A stretch of DNA of 64,000 bases, taken from NCBI RefSeq assembly GCF_012396555.1, contig NZ_JAAXPS010000009.1:1-64000 (forward strand). Direction: 5' to 3'. This document shows, piece by piece, positions 34,844-43,855 of this stretch (positions are counted from its first letter, which is position 1; each line of letters begins with the position of its first letter). A program made the position numbers and the translations under genes. The notes beneath the pieces were generated by a model that worked only from the letters and a program-made list of their open reading frames with translations, was not told the origin of the DNA and did not search any database. Source of the stretch: Facklamia miroungae (lineage in GTDB: Bacteria; Bacillota; Bacilli; Lactobacillales; Aerococcaceae).

Positions 34844-34921
34844 AATTAAACTAATCAATTATAAAAAATATTCAAAGACATAGATTTTTCCCTAGAAAAA
34901 ATTAATTGAAGAGCGAATCAT
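34844..34921. other. Short spacer
   Basis: AT-rich sequence between the lipoprotein gene and its terminator. Confidence 0.4.
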
Positions 34922-34955
34922 AAACTAGCTGCATTTTTGTAGCTAGTTCTTTCTG
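34922..34955 (+). terminator. Rho-independent terminator
   Basis: AACTAGCT (34923-34930) pairs with AGCTAGTT (34941-34948), followed by CTTTC. Confidence 0.65.
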
Positions 34956-35114
34956 AATTATTGGTACAATATCTTAGGGAAAGAATAATATTAAGTTAAT
35001 TAGAAATATAAATTATTTTTTTGGTAGAAACTAATGATTCAATAGCTTAATACTATTTAAATAATTTAAGCTTAAAGAATATAAGTTCAATCTTAATAAA
35101 TTTGAACTGGCAGC

Positions 35115-35182
35115 ACACAATTTGTGTCATTTGATTTTACACAAATTGGAATCAATAGCTATTGAATGGTTAAGCGTTTTCA
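35115..35182 (+). promoter_or_regulatory. Candidate operator and cre-like site before the PRD/GmhA-like PTS operon
   Basis: ACACAATTTGTGT (35115-35127) is a palindrome, and AATTTGTGT (35119-35127) is repeated inverted as ACACAAATT (35139-35147). GTTAAGCGTTTTCA (35169-35182) matches the right half of the CcpA cre consensus. Together they suggest pathway-specific control plus catabolite repression of the operon starting at 35214. Confidence 0.5.
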
Positions 35183-35213
35183 AATATTATGATATAAAGA
35201 GGGTTGAGCGACT

Positions 35214-37256
35214 ATGATTGGGAAAAGATCCTTATATATATTAAAACTGATCCTTAATAATCCAGATATCACTACGCATGAGATACAGCAAAAAACAAAT
35301 TTATCGAAACGGCAAGTCAATTATAGTATTGATAATATTAATCAGTGGTTGACTGATAATCATTACAATGCCATTGAAAAAATATCAGGTGGCAAGTTAA
35401 TTTTGCTAGATAACGTTCAAGATATTATTAGTGATTTATTAAAGGGTAATATTGATTATGTTTTTGATGAGGAAGAAAGACAGAAAATTATCTTCTTTTA
35501 CTTATATTTACACAATCAAAATATTTCGTTATTCCATTTAGTGGATCTACTAGAAGTTAGTCGTGGTACAGTCACAGATGACTTAAAGAAATTAAATAAA
35601 AAATTATCCTCTTTTAAACTATCCATTAAATATTCAAGAGAAAATGGCTACCAGCTCATTGGTGAAGAAACAGATATTTTCTATGCAATGATAAATTTTA
35701 TAGTGGAAGTTATTTCATATGAGGAAGCTTTATACATTATTCAACTCGTTTTGGATAAACAGGCTTCACATCTTTTCTATGATTTTAGAAAGCAATTAAA
35801 TCAAGAATTATCAAAAGATCAGCTAATTATTTCAGATAATAATATCCATATAATTACTTATACTTTTGTTTTTTATTTACTTCGAAAGAGCATGATTAGC
35901 TTGCCTAATAAAGAGAAATTCTGGTTTAAATTGAATGAAAATAGCGAATTTAAGTTGTCAAAGAAAATCTTACAAGCTAAAAATATTTTTGATCTTAATG
36001 ACGTCGAAGTCTTAACCGCTTTGATTTTATCTTACTCCACTAAAACAGTCATCAAAGACTCAAAAGAGCAAGCAATGATTGATCAGATAATTGCTAGTGT
36101 TTTAGAACGCTTAAATAAAACATATGCCATTGCTTTTAAAGATAGGGAGAGAATCTTCGGTCAATTACGAATGCATATTCGACCAGCTATTAATAGGATG
36201 TATTTTAACTTTCCAATGGTGAATCCCTTGAAAGATCAAATCTTAACTAAATATGGACATATTTATACCATTATCGAGGATTTATTCCAACAGTTAAATA
36301 TCGATGTAATCAAATCTATTTCTGAAGATGATCTGGCGTATTTAACTATTCACTTTGCAACTTTCATAAAAGATACTAAAGATACTGATAATTATAAATT
36401 GACAGGAGTCATTGTTTGTCCAAGTGGTATCGGTGTTTCTGTATTGCTCAGGAATGAATTAACAAAATTATTTCCTCAAGTAAATTTTTTAAAGAATGTT
36501 TCAGTTGGACAATTGAATGAAGTGATCAAAGAAATAGATGTTGTTTTCTCAACCGTTTTGATTGAAACGGATAAGCCTTTGTTTATAGTTAATCCAGTAA
36601 TGAACAATATCGACAAAGCGAATCTGCTGAAGCACTTTAATAAGAGATTCGCTAATATGATGATGAAAGAAACTATAAATATAAACTCATTGATGATGAT
36701 TATTGAAAAATATAGTGATGTTAAAGATAAGAAAGGTTTAATGAGAGAACTGTCTTATTTATTATCAGCCCCTACGAATCAAATTTTAATAAGAAAGGAA
36801 CAGCCTATGTTAAGTGAAATAACAAACAATAAACTCATACAGTTAAAAGTTGAAGCTAAAGATTGGAAAGAAGCTATCCAAAAAAGTGCTGAGGTGATGA
36901 AAGAAGAAGGGAAAATAACCGATGATTATATTCGAGCAATGATTAATAATACTGAAAGCAATGGTCCATACATTGTCATTACCAAGCATGTTGCTTTGCC
37001 TCATGCTCGACCGGAAGATGGCGTGATCGAAACAGCAATCGGAATCACGACCTTGAAAGAACCCGTTGTGTTTGGCCATGAATTACATGATCCCGTAAAA
37101 TATGTTTTTTGTTTAAGTACAGTGGATAATAATTCGCATTTAAAAGCATTGGCCGAACTAGTCGATCTATTGGATGATGTTCACTTTTATGAATTACTAG
37201 AAAAAGCTGAAGAACCTCAAGAAATTCTAAACTATATTAAAGGAAAAGAAGGATAG
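35214..37256 (+). CDS. PRD-domain transcription regulator with IIB-like and IIA domains
   Basis: A 680-residue BglG/MtlR-type activator. Order: N-terminal HTH (TTHEIQQKTNLSKRQVNYSI), second HTH, two PRDs, IIB-like domain (Cys402 in VCPSGIGVS), a linker, and a IIA domain (His597 in VALPHARPEDG). PTS proteins would phosphorylate its histidines and cysteine to set activity. It heads an operon of isomerase, IIB and IIC, 20-30 bases upstream of the next gene. No separate IIA is encoded in this operon, so its IIA domain might also act as phosphate donor for the IIB; that is inference. Confidence 0.85.
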   Translation: MIGKRSLYILKLILNNPDITTHEIQQKTNLSKRQVNYSIDNINQWLTDNHYNAIEKISGGKLILLDNVQDIISDLLKGNIDYVFDEEERQKIIFFYLYLHNQNISLFHLVDLLEVSRGTVTDDLKKLNKKLSSFKLSIKYSRENGYQLIGEETDIFYAMINFIVEVISYEEALYIIQLVLDKQASHLFYDFRKQLNQELSKDQLIISDNNIHIITYTFVFYLLRKSMISLPNKEKFWFKLNENSEFKLSKKILQAKNIFDLNDVEVLTALILSYSTKTVIKDSKEQAMIDQIIASVLERLNKTYAIAFKDRERIFGQLRMHIRPAINRMYFNFPMVNPLKDQILTKYGHIYTIIEDLFQQLNIDVIKSISEDDLAYLTIHFATFIKDTKDTDNYKLTGVIVCPSGIGVSVLLRNELTKLFPQVNFLKNVSVGQLNEVIKEIDVVFSTVLIETDKPLFIVNPVMNNIDKANLLKHFNKRFANMMMKETININSLMMIIEKYSDVKDKKGLMRELSYLLSAPTNQILIRKEQPMLSEITNNKLIQLKVEAKDWKEAIQKSAEVMKEEGKITDDYIRAMINNTESNGPYIVITKHVALPHARPEDGVIETAIGITTLKEPVVFGHELHDPVKYVFCLSTVDNNSHLKALAELVDLLDDVHFYELLEKAEEPQEILNYIKGKEG

Positions 37257-37285
37257 AATACTAAGTAAAATAAAGGATGATTATT

Positions 37286-37876
37286 TTGGATTACGAGATA
37301 GAATTTAAAAAGAGAACCGCAATATTTGACGATATTGCCAATAATCGTTCAAAAGATTTAAAGCACTTATCGAACCTTATCTTTAATACCATAAAAAGTG
37401 GGAATAAAATAATGACGGTTGGCAATGGCGGAAGTGCTGCCAATGCACAACATATTACCGGTGACATCATTGGCCGCTATAAAATAGAAAGGAGTGGTTT
37501 CCCAGCAATATCTCTAACAGTAGATCCAAGTGTGATGACCGCCACAGCAAATGATTATGGATATGAAAATGTGTTTGCTCGCCAGGTCGAGGGGTTAGGT
37601 AATGAAAATGATTTGCTTATCGTCTTATCTTCAAGCGCCCATTCAGAAAATATTGTAAGAGCAGCCCACAAAGCAAATGAAATGGGAATTCAGACGGTAG
37701 GAGTTTTAGGTAATACTGGCGGAACAATAGCTGAAGCATTAGATTATTCAATTAATTTTGCTTTTAAGGAGTCAGATTTAGTAGAAGAAGCCGCCATGAC
37801 GATTTTTCATATTATTTTGATTGAAGTAGAACAAAAATTGGTTAAATTAAGAGAGGGCGATGGCAATGTTAATTAA
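37286..37876 (+). CDS. SIS-domain sugar-phosphate isomerase, GmhA-like
   Basis: A 196-residue cytoplasmic protein of the phosphoheptose isomerase (GmhA/DiaA) branch. The phosphate-binding signature VGNGGSAANAQHITGDIIGR matches GmhA closely, and a late histidine in TIFHIILIEVE sits where GmhA has its catalytic histidine. GmhA converts sedoheptulose-7-phosphate to mannoheptose-7-phosphate. Here it lies in a PTS operon, so it probably isomerises the imported sugar phosphate. I favour TTG 37286, with AAAGGA nine bases upstream; ATG 37277 is only two bases from that site. The end overlaps the IIB gene. Confidence 0.75.
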   Translation: MDYEIEFKKRTAIFDDIANNRSKDLKHLSNLIFNTIKSGNKIMTVGNGGSAANAQHITGDIIGRYKIERSGFPAISLTVDPSVMTATANDYGYENVFARQVEGLGNENDLLIVLSSSAHSENIVRAAHKANEMGIQTVGVLGNTGGTIAEALDYSINFAFKESDLVEEAAMTIFHIILIEVEQKLVKLREGDGNVN

Positions 37877-38138
37877 TACAGTATGTGGGAATGGTTTAGG
37901 TTCAAGTCTTATTTTGAAAATTAATGTCGATAAAATTTTAAAAGAAATAGGGAAAACTGCTGAAGTAGAGGCCACAGATGTTGGTTCGGCTGGAAGCAGT
38001 GGAGCAGATTTAATTGTAACAACCTCACAATTTAAAAATAATCTTCAATCCATTAATAAAGAGGTCATTTATGTAAATAATGTCATGGATAAAGAAGATT
38101 TAAAAGCACAATTAGTTGCGTATTTTGAAAACAATTAA
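37860..38138 (+). CDS. PTS IIB component, ascorbate (SgaB/UlaB) type
   Basis: A 92-residue cytoplasmic phosphotransfer protein. The phospho-cysteine Cys7 lies in TVCGNGLGSSLILK, the loop typical of the ascorbate/galactitol IIB fold. It passes phosphate from a IIA to the sugar carried by the IIC encoded 15 bases downstream. It overlaps the isomerase gene by 17 bases, which implies coupled translation. The alternative start ATG 37866 (second M) has a better ribosome site (GAGGGCGATGGCA). Confidence 0.82.
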   Translation: MAMLINTVCGNGLGSSLILKINVDKILKEIGKTAEVEATDVGSAGSSGADLIVTTSQFKNNLQSINKEVIYVNNVMDKEDLKAQLVAYFENN

Positions 38139-38153
38139 AAGTGGTGAAATAAA

Positions 38154-39491
38154 ATGATGAATTTCATATACAGTTTTTTTAATCAGCCGGCAATTATTAT
38201 TGGTTTGATTGCATTAATCGGTTTAATCGCACAAAAGGCTTCATTCAGTAAAATTTTAACGGGAACAACCAAAACCATAATTGGCTTTCTAATTATGTCT
38301 TTAGGTGGTGGTATTATTGCTGGATCACTTGAAACATTATCACCTGCCTTTGAAAATGCATTTAATGTGCAAGGTGTTATTCCCAATAATGAAGCGGTCA
38401 TTGGTCTTGCCCAAGATCTTTTAGGGACTGAAATGACCATTATTATGGGATTAGGTTTTGTCTTTAATATTATTCTGGCCCGTTTTACGAAATATAAATA
38501 TATCTTTTTAACTGGTCACCATGTCTTATTTATGGCTGCCCTTGTTACAGCTGTTCTAGGTACGGCTGGTTTTAAAGGGATAGAATTAATTTTAATTGGC
38601 TCATTCTTATTAGGAAGCGCAATGGTATTATCACCGGCAATTGTACAGCCTTTCTATCGTAAAGTTACCGGAAGTGATGATATTGCTATGGGTCACTTCA
38701 ATGCAGTCTCTTATTCCCTTACAGCTCTCATTGCTCGATATGTAGGAGACGAAGAGAAGTCAACAGAAGATATCAATGTGCCTGATAAATTCGGCTTTTT
38801 CCGCGATAGTACGATTACCACAGCGATTGTGATGGTCGTTATTTATCTCGTTGTTTTCTTAGCCGCTGATTCGACATTAGTGACTGAATTAGCAGGAGGA
38901 GATAACTATATTATGTATGCGATCGTACAAGGCCTAACATTTACAGCTGGTTTTGTAATCGTTCTGCAAGGGGTTAGGATGATGTTGGCTGAAATTATTC
39001 CAGCTTTCCAAGGTATTTCAGAAAGAATTGTACCTGATGCCACACCAGCACTTGATGTTCCAGCCATATTCCCCTATGGTCAAAACGCTGTAATTATTGG
39101 TTTCTTTGCAGCTTTAGTTGGAGGCTTTGCAGCATTTCTAGTTTTACCATTTACTAATTTGCCACTGATTATCCCTGGTTTAATTCCTCTTTTCTTCGTT
39201 GGAGCAGGGTCTGGTGTCTTAAATAATGGTCAAGGAGGTCTGCGCGGAACAATTATTGGCGGATTTGTTAATGGTGTTTCACTTATCCTATTACCAGCCT
39301 TAATGTTACCTTTATTAGGTGATTTAGGATTTGCCAATACTACCTTTGGAGATACGGACTTTGCAACAGTAGGGATTATACTCGGCTACTTGTCTCAATT
39401 ATTTGGTAAAGTGGGAATCTATGGGTTGGTTATTTTACTTCTTGCACTCTTTGGTTACTCAGCTTCCAAACCCGCAAAAGTATCTAATTAA
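38154..39491 (+). CDS. PTS IIC component, ascorbate (UlaA/SgaT) family
   Basis: A 445-residue membrane carrier with about 11 segments, close to the 450-465 residues of UlaA. The opening SFFNQPAIIIGLIALIGLIAQ and KFGFFRDSTI (residues ~204-213) are family features. It imports the sugar while IIB phosphorylates it. UlaA itself carries ascorbate, but the accompanying GmhA-like isomerase and lack of ula catabolic genes make a different polyol or sugar more likely. The substrate is open. Confidence 0.83.
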   Translation: MMNFIYSFFNQPAIIIGLIALIGLIAQKASFSKILTGTTKTIIGFLIMSLGGGIIAGSLETLSPAFENAFNVQGVIPNNEAVIGLAQDLLGTEMTIIMGLGFVFNIILARFTKYKYIFLTGHHVLFMAALVTAVLGTAGFKGIELILIGSFLLGSAMVLSPAIVQPFYRKVTGSDDIAMGHFNAVSYSLTALIARYVGDEEKSTEDINVPDKFGFFRDSTITTAIVMVVIYLVVFLAADSTLVTELAGGDNYIMYAIVQGLTFTAGFVIVLQGVRMMLAEIIPAFQGISERIVPDATPALDVPAIFPYGQNAVIIGFFAALVGGFAAFLVLPFTNLPLIIPGLIPLFFVGAGSGVLNNGQGGLRGTIIGGFVNGVSLILLPALMLPLLGDLGFANTTFGDTDFATVGIILGYLSQLFGKVGIYGLVILLLALFGYSASKPAKVSN

Positions 39492-39645
39492 TGGGAATAT
39501 AATAATTTAAAAATAAAAAATTATTGAAATATTCCTATAATGGTGTATTCAATTTCAGCTTTTACGATATTGTAATTTATGAAATATTTAATAATTAAAA
39601 TTTATAGATCAAGAATAAAAGATTGCTTGTTAAACTTACTCTAAG

Positions 39646-39679
39646 AAAACCCCACCTTCTATCAAAAGGTGGGGTTTTT
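39646..39679 (+). terminator. Rho-independent terminator
   Basis: AAAACCCCACCTT (39646-39658) pairs perfectly with AAGGTGGGGTTTT (39666-39678), T-run at the end. It ends the first PTS operon. Confidence 0.9.
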
Positions 39680-39705
39680 GATGCTTAAAAAAGGCAGTAA
39701 TTACT

Positions 39706-39764
39706 ACTTCCACATTAATGTGGAAGTAATCCGATTCCAAAAATAAAAACGCTTACGGTATAAT
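39706..39764 (+). promoter_or_regulatory. 22-bp perfect palindrome, cre-like site and -10 of the second PTS operon
   Basis: Bases 39706-39727 form a perfect palindrome (ACTTCCACATT and its complement). AAAACGCTTACGG (39747-39759) resembles half a cre site. TATAAT at 39759-39764 is a likely -10. The palindrome is a good candidate operator for the PRD regulator encoded 41 bases further on. Confidence 0.5.
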
Positions 39765-39804
39765 TAATATAAAGAATAGATCCATTTATAAAGGAGGTGA
39801 AAAG

Positions 39805-41751
39805 TTGAATAATAGACAGATAATGATTCTTAAGACCCTTCGTTCAAAATCTGAACATATTGCAGCTAAAGATCTAGCAGCGGTTTATAATGTATCCACT
39901 AAAACCATTTATAACGATATCGATTCAATAAATGCTTTCATAAGTAAGTTTAATATCACAATCGAAAAAACACCTCGAAAAGGTATCATAATAAATGATA
40001 ATAATAAATTCCAAAAATTAGCTTCCGTATTAAACGATTTAGAAAACAGTAAAGCATTTGATCCTCAAGTAGAAGATCGCGAAGAATATTTGTTTAAAGA
40101 GCTATTTATCAACCGACATAAATTGAATATTACTAGTTATGAAGACAATGCATATATCAGTGAAGGGTCAGCGAGAAGAGATATCAAAAAATTCGAAAAA
40201 CTATTAGCCAAAGCAAAATTGTCTTTCCATAGAGAAAATGGCCTTTTTTCACTAATGGGAAATGAATCATATGTAAGAAAATTTACAAAAGACTATCTAC
40301 ATTCTTTAATTGATAGCTCAAATTTTGAAGACATTGAGACACTTTCTCGATTTTTTGATCTCAAAACGATTTTAGACTGTAAAAATGTCATTATTCAATT
40401 GGGTAAAAAGTATAATTACGATCTCAGTCAACGCTATTTCAATACCCTGTTAATTGATTTACTCGTTCAAATAAACATGATTCAAATCGGATATTTTCTT
40501 GAACCCTCTAAAAACAGTTTAAGTTTTGATATGAATCACTTTGAAGTATTTTTTTATGCTCGGGAAGTTTTAACTCAGCTTTTAAAAACAAAAGAAGAGA
40601 TACCTAGTGCAGAAATTGAGGCCTTATCTTTTACCTTATTAGCAGTTGGGTTCAAGATTAATAATATTGATTACAATACAAGGTTAAACAAAAGTGTCGA
40701 ATCACTTATTCAAAAAGTTTCAAAAATTTTAGACATTGATTTATCCCATGACCTTCACTTAAGAGACATGTTGATCAGCCATATTGGGCCAATGATTTTT
40801 AGATTGCAAAAGTCAATTTCAGTCAATAATCCTGTCGTAGAAGAAGTGAAAAAAGAATACAGTGTGCTTTATAACATTGTCTGGCTTTCAGTTCGAGAGC
40901 TGACCGAAGCATTTAATATCAAAATGACAGATGATGAAGCAGCTTTTCTGGCCATTCATTTCCAAATTGCGGTTGAAAAAATCCATAAACCCATGAATAT
41001 CTTAGTCATATGTCCCCACGGTATTGCTACTTCTGAATTACTCATTAGTAAGTTAAAACGAGTCATTTCAGACACTGATAAAATTGTTAAAGCAGATTAT
41101 GAAGATTTAGATCGTGCTAAATTATCTAATATTGATTTCATTGTCTCATCCGTTAAGTTAAACGAGGTGAGTATACCTGTATTCGAAGTGAGTCCTGTCA
41201 TTACGGCACAAGAAATGAATCTGATTCAATCATTTTATTACAAGAGCTTAAATAATAATCGATTGGCAAAATTTGGGGAAAGATCAGAATTAAAAAACAA
41301 CCTGATTCGAGAACTTATTGGGGAGAACATTCTCATCCATTCAAAATCCAAAACCATGGAAGCCATTTATGAAGATATGACGAAAATTGCTCATGAAGAA
41401 AACCTTAATAATCCCTTATTTATAGAATCCATTAAAAAAAGAGAAAGCATGGGCAGTACGGGGGTATATACAGGAATCTCCTTACCCCATTGTGATCCTA
41501 AGCAAGTCACTAAATCTCAATTAGGTGTCATTACTTTAGAACAGCCCATGTTATGGGGTAAGAATTTAATCAAGGTCGTTTTTTTAATTGCGATCGCAGA
41601 AGAAGATATAGAAAGCACCAAACAAATCCTAATCAATTTATATCGGAAAATAGAATATAAAAATTATATTGAAGAATTATGGAAGGCAAGTACAGCTGAA
41701 GAATTGGTATTTACATTGATTAATTGGAGGGAAGACGATGTTAGAAAATAA
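39805..41751 (+). CDS. PRD-domain transcription regulator, galactitol-type operon
   Basis: A 648-residue BglG-type activator: HTH (AKDLAAVYNVSTKTIYNDI), second HTH, two PRDs, IIB-like domain with Cys403 (VICPHGIATSELL), and a C-terminal IIA-like domain with His562 (SLPHCDPKQV). It starts at TTG 39805 behind AAAGGAGGTG. It overlaps the IIA gene by 14 bases and therefore leads a seven-gene operon through YjbQ at 45912. It shares the layout of the regulator at 35214, suggesting paralogous control of two neighbouring PTS operons. Confidence 0.85.
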   Translation: MNNRQIMILKTLRSKSEHIAAKDLAAVYNVSTKTIYNDIDSINAFISKFNITIEKTPRKGIIINDNNKFQKLASVLNDLENSKAFDPQVEDREEYLFKELFINRHKLNITSYEDNAYISEGSARRDIKKFEKLLAKAKLSFHRENGLFSLMGNESYVRKFTKDYLHSLIDSSNFEDIETLSRFFDLKTILDCKNVIIQLGKKYNYDLSQRYFNTLLIDLLVQINMIQIGYFLEPSKNSLSFDMNHFEVFFYAREVLTQLLKTKEEIPSAEIEALSFTLLAVGFKINNIDYNTRLNKSVESLIQKVSKILDIDLSHDLHLRDMLISHIGPMIFRLQKSISVNNPVVEEVKKEYSVLYNIVWLSVRELTEAFNIKMTDDEAAFLAIHFQIAVEKIHKPMNILVICPHGIATSELLISKLKRVISDTDKIVKADYEDLDRAKLSNIDFIVSSVKLNEVSIPVFEVSPVITAQEMNLIQSFYYKSLNNNRLAKFGERSELKNNLIRELIGENILIHSKSKTMEAIYEDMTKIAHEENLNNPLFIESIKKRESMGSTGVYTGISLPHCDPKQVTKSQLGVITLEQPMLWGKNLIKVVFLIAIAEEDIESTKQILINLYRKIEYKNYIEELWKASTAEELVFTLINWREDDVRK

Positions 41752-42205
41752 AATTGTTCGTTTAAAGGTCAAAAACTTAAATACAAAAGAGGAGGTCTTA
41801 AATAATTTATCGCAACGTTTAATTGAAGAAGGAGTCGTTAAGCCCTCCTTTAAGCAGGCTATTTTAGAACGAGAAGAAACTTATCCAACCGGTTTACAGT
41901 TTGAAGACTATAGTATTGCTCTACCTCATACTGAGAGTGAACACGTTATTCAATCCCAAATTGCCATTATGACACTCGATAAGCCCGTAACTTTTTACGA
42001 AATGGCGACAGCGGATAAAGAAATTGAAGTTAAAACAGTGTTTATGTTAGCGCTCAAAGACAGTCAGCAACACTTAGCTATTTTGCAGAAAGTAATGGAA
42101 TTGCTTCAAAATAAAGAAGTGATGAAAAAAATCGAAAGTTTTGATGATGCACCAGGTAATGTCGATCAAATCATTAAATTATTAAGTGACTATGGATTAA
42201 ATTAA
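41738..42205 (+). CDS. PTS IIA component, fructose/galactitol type
   Basis: A 155-residue cytoplasmic IIA protein. The phospho-histidine is His64 in SIALPHTESEHV; the flanking EREETYPTGLQ is the usual pre-histidine loop. It accepts phosphate from HPr and passes it to the IIB at 43570. The gene overlaps the regulator gene and lies 14 bases before the IIC. Unlike the neighbouring GmhA-like operon, this one has its own IIA. Confidence 0.87.
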   Translation: MLENKIVRLKVKNLNTKEEVLNNLSQRLIEEGVVKPSFKQAILEREETYPTGLQFEDYSIALPHTESEHVIQSQIAIMTLDKPVTFYEMATADKEIEVKTVFMLALKDSQQHLAILQKVMELLQNKEVMKKIESFDDAPGNVDQIIKLLSDYGLN

Positions 42206-42219
42206 AAGGAGGAAATAAG

Positions 42220-43551
42220 ATGTTAGAACTTTTTCAAAAATTCGTTGATTTAGGCGCAATTGTAGTCTTGCCAATCTTGATTTTTATTTTTGGTATGGTA
42301 CTGGGAACACACCCTAAAAAGGCCTTTACCTCAGGTATTATTGTTGGGATTGGTTTTGTTGGATTAAATATGGTGATCGATTTACTCGGGGGTAGTTTAG
42401 GCCCAGCTGCCCAACACATGGTTGAAAGATTCGGCTTAAACTTAACCACCATTGATGTAGGCTGGCCAGCTGCCGCTGCTATTTCCTATGGTACGGTCTT
42501 AGGGAGTTTGGCTATTCCAATCGGGATTGGTGTGAATATATTACTGTTATTTTTAGGACTTACTAAAACATTAATGGTGGATATGTGGAACTTCTGGCAT
42601 GCAGCCTTTGTGGCTTCGCTGGTTTATGCGATCACGCAAAATTTTGCATTGGGAATTTACGCAACGATCGCTTACTTAACAATGATTTATCTATTAGCTG
42701 ATATTATTGCACCAAAAATCAAAGAATTCTATGGATATCCAAATATCACATTCCCTCATGGAACTTCAGCTCCAGGTTTCTTGTTTGCTATACCCTTAAA
42801 CTGGCTTTTTGATCGAATACCAGGATTTAACAAAATCCAAGCGGACCCTGAGACAGTGCAAGAAAAATTTGGTGTTTTTGGTGAAAGTACCGTGGTTGGT
42901 TTAGTGATTGGTTTAGTGATTGGATTACTAGCTGGTTATGACCTAGGAGGAGTATTACAATTAGGTGTTAAGACTTCAGCAGTAATGGTATTAATGCCTC
43001 GTATGGTTTCGTTATTAATGGAAGGCTTGACTCCAATCTCTGAAGCAGCGAACACTTTTGTTCAAAATCGCTTCCCTGGTAGAGAAGTGAACATTGGTAT
43101 GGACTCTGCATTGTCAGTTGGTCACTCAGCTGTTCTATCAAGCTCTTTACTTTTAGTACCCATAACTATTTTCCTTGCTGTTATTTTACCGGGCAATACA
43201 ACCTTACCATTTGGAGACTTGGCAACTATTCCTTTTGTGGTCTGTTTAATGGCAGCTGTTTTTAATGGCAATATTGTTCGGACAGTTGTTGGTGGGAGTA
43301 TTTATATGGCAACCATTTTATACATCACTTCTTGGGCAGCACCTTTAGTGACAATGGCGGCTAAAGCAGCAAACTTTGATTTAGGAGGTAACGAAAGTAT
43401 AACCGCAATGGCTGAAGGGGGATTGTGGCCAACATTGCTATTTATTTTATCTGGAAAATATATGCCATGGGTGATGATCAGTGTCATCTTAATTATTAGT
43501 TTAGCCGGTTTGTACTATGTCAATAAAGTTAGACCTACTAAAGCGAATTAG
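42220..43551 (+). CDS. PTS IIC component, galactitol family (GatC-like)
   Basis: A 443-residue membrane carrier with about 11 helices, the size of GatC. The FPHGTSAPGFLFAIPLNWLF segment (about residues 180-199) and SALSVGHSAVLSSSLLLVPI are family-typical. It imports a polyol or sugar coupled to phosphorylation by the IIB at 43570. Ribosome site AAAGGAGG. The galactitol family also carries other alditols, so galactitol is not certain. Confidence 0.87.
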   Translation: MLELFQKFVDLGAIVVLPILIFIFGMVLGTHPKKAFTSGIIVGIGFVGLNMVIDLLGGSLGPAAQHMVERFGLNLTTIDVGWPAAAAISYGTVLGSLAIPIGIGVNILLLFLGLTKTLMVDMWNFWHAAFVASLVYAITQNFALGIYATIAYLTMIYLLADIIAPKIKEFYGYPNITFPHGTSAPGFLFAIPLNWLFDRIPGFNKIQADPETVQEKFGVFGESTVVGLVIGLVIGLLAGYDLGGVLQLGVKTSAVMVLMPRMVSLLMEGLTPISEAANTFVQNRFPGREVNIGMDSALSVGHSAVLSSSLLLVPITIFLAVILPGNTTLPFGDLATIPFVVCLMAAVFNGNIVRTVVGGSIYMATILYITSWAAPLVTMAAKAANFDLGGNESITAMAEGGLWPTLLFILSGKYMPWVMISVILIISLAGLYYVNKVRPTKAN

Positions 43552-43569
43552 GAGAAAGGAATAAGTATT

Positions 43570-43854
43570 ATGAAAAAATTATTAATTATGTGTGGTTCAG
43601 GAATTGCTACTTCGACCGTTGTAGCCGGTAAAGTCAAACAATGGCTCAAAGAAAATAACATGGATGATCAAGTACAAATTTATCAATCAAAAATTGCCGA
43701 GGAAGTAAATCATATTGATGAATATGATGCGGTGATTTCTACGACTACAGTTCCAGATAAAATCAAGGATAAGGTAATTTTTGGTTTACCCTTGTTAACG
43801 AATGTCGGAATTGATGATTTATGGGCTCAATTGAAAGCGGAGTTGGAGAAATAA
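43570..43854 (+). CDS. PTS IIB component, galactitol type (GatB-like)
   Basis: A 94-residue phosphotransfer protein. Cys8 in IMCGSGIATSTVVAGKV is the phosphorylation site of the GatB fold. It lies between IIC and the aldolase gene, whose ATG overlaps the stop region by one base. It completes the IIA-IIC-IIB set of the operon. Confidence 0.88.
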   Translation: MKKLLIMCGSGIATSTVVAGKVKQWLKENNMDDQVQIYQSKIAEEVNHIDEYDAVISTTTVPDKIKDKVIFGLPLLTNVGIDDLWAQLKAELEK

Positions 43855-43855
43855 A

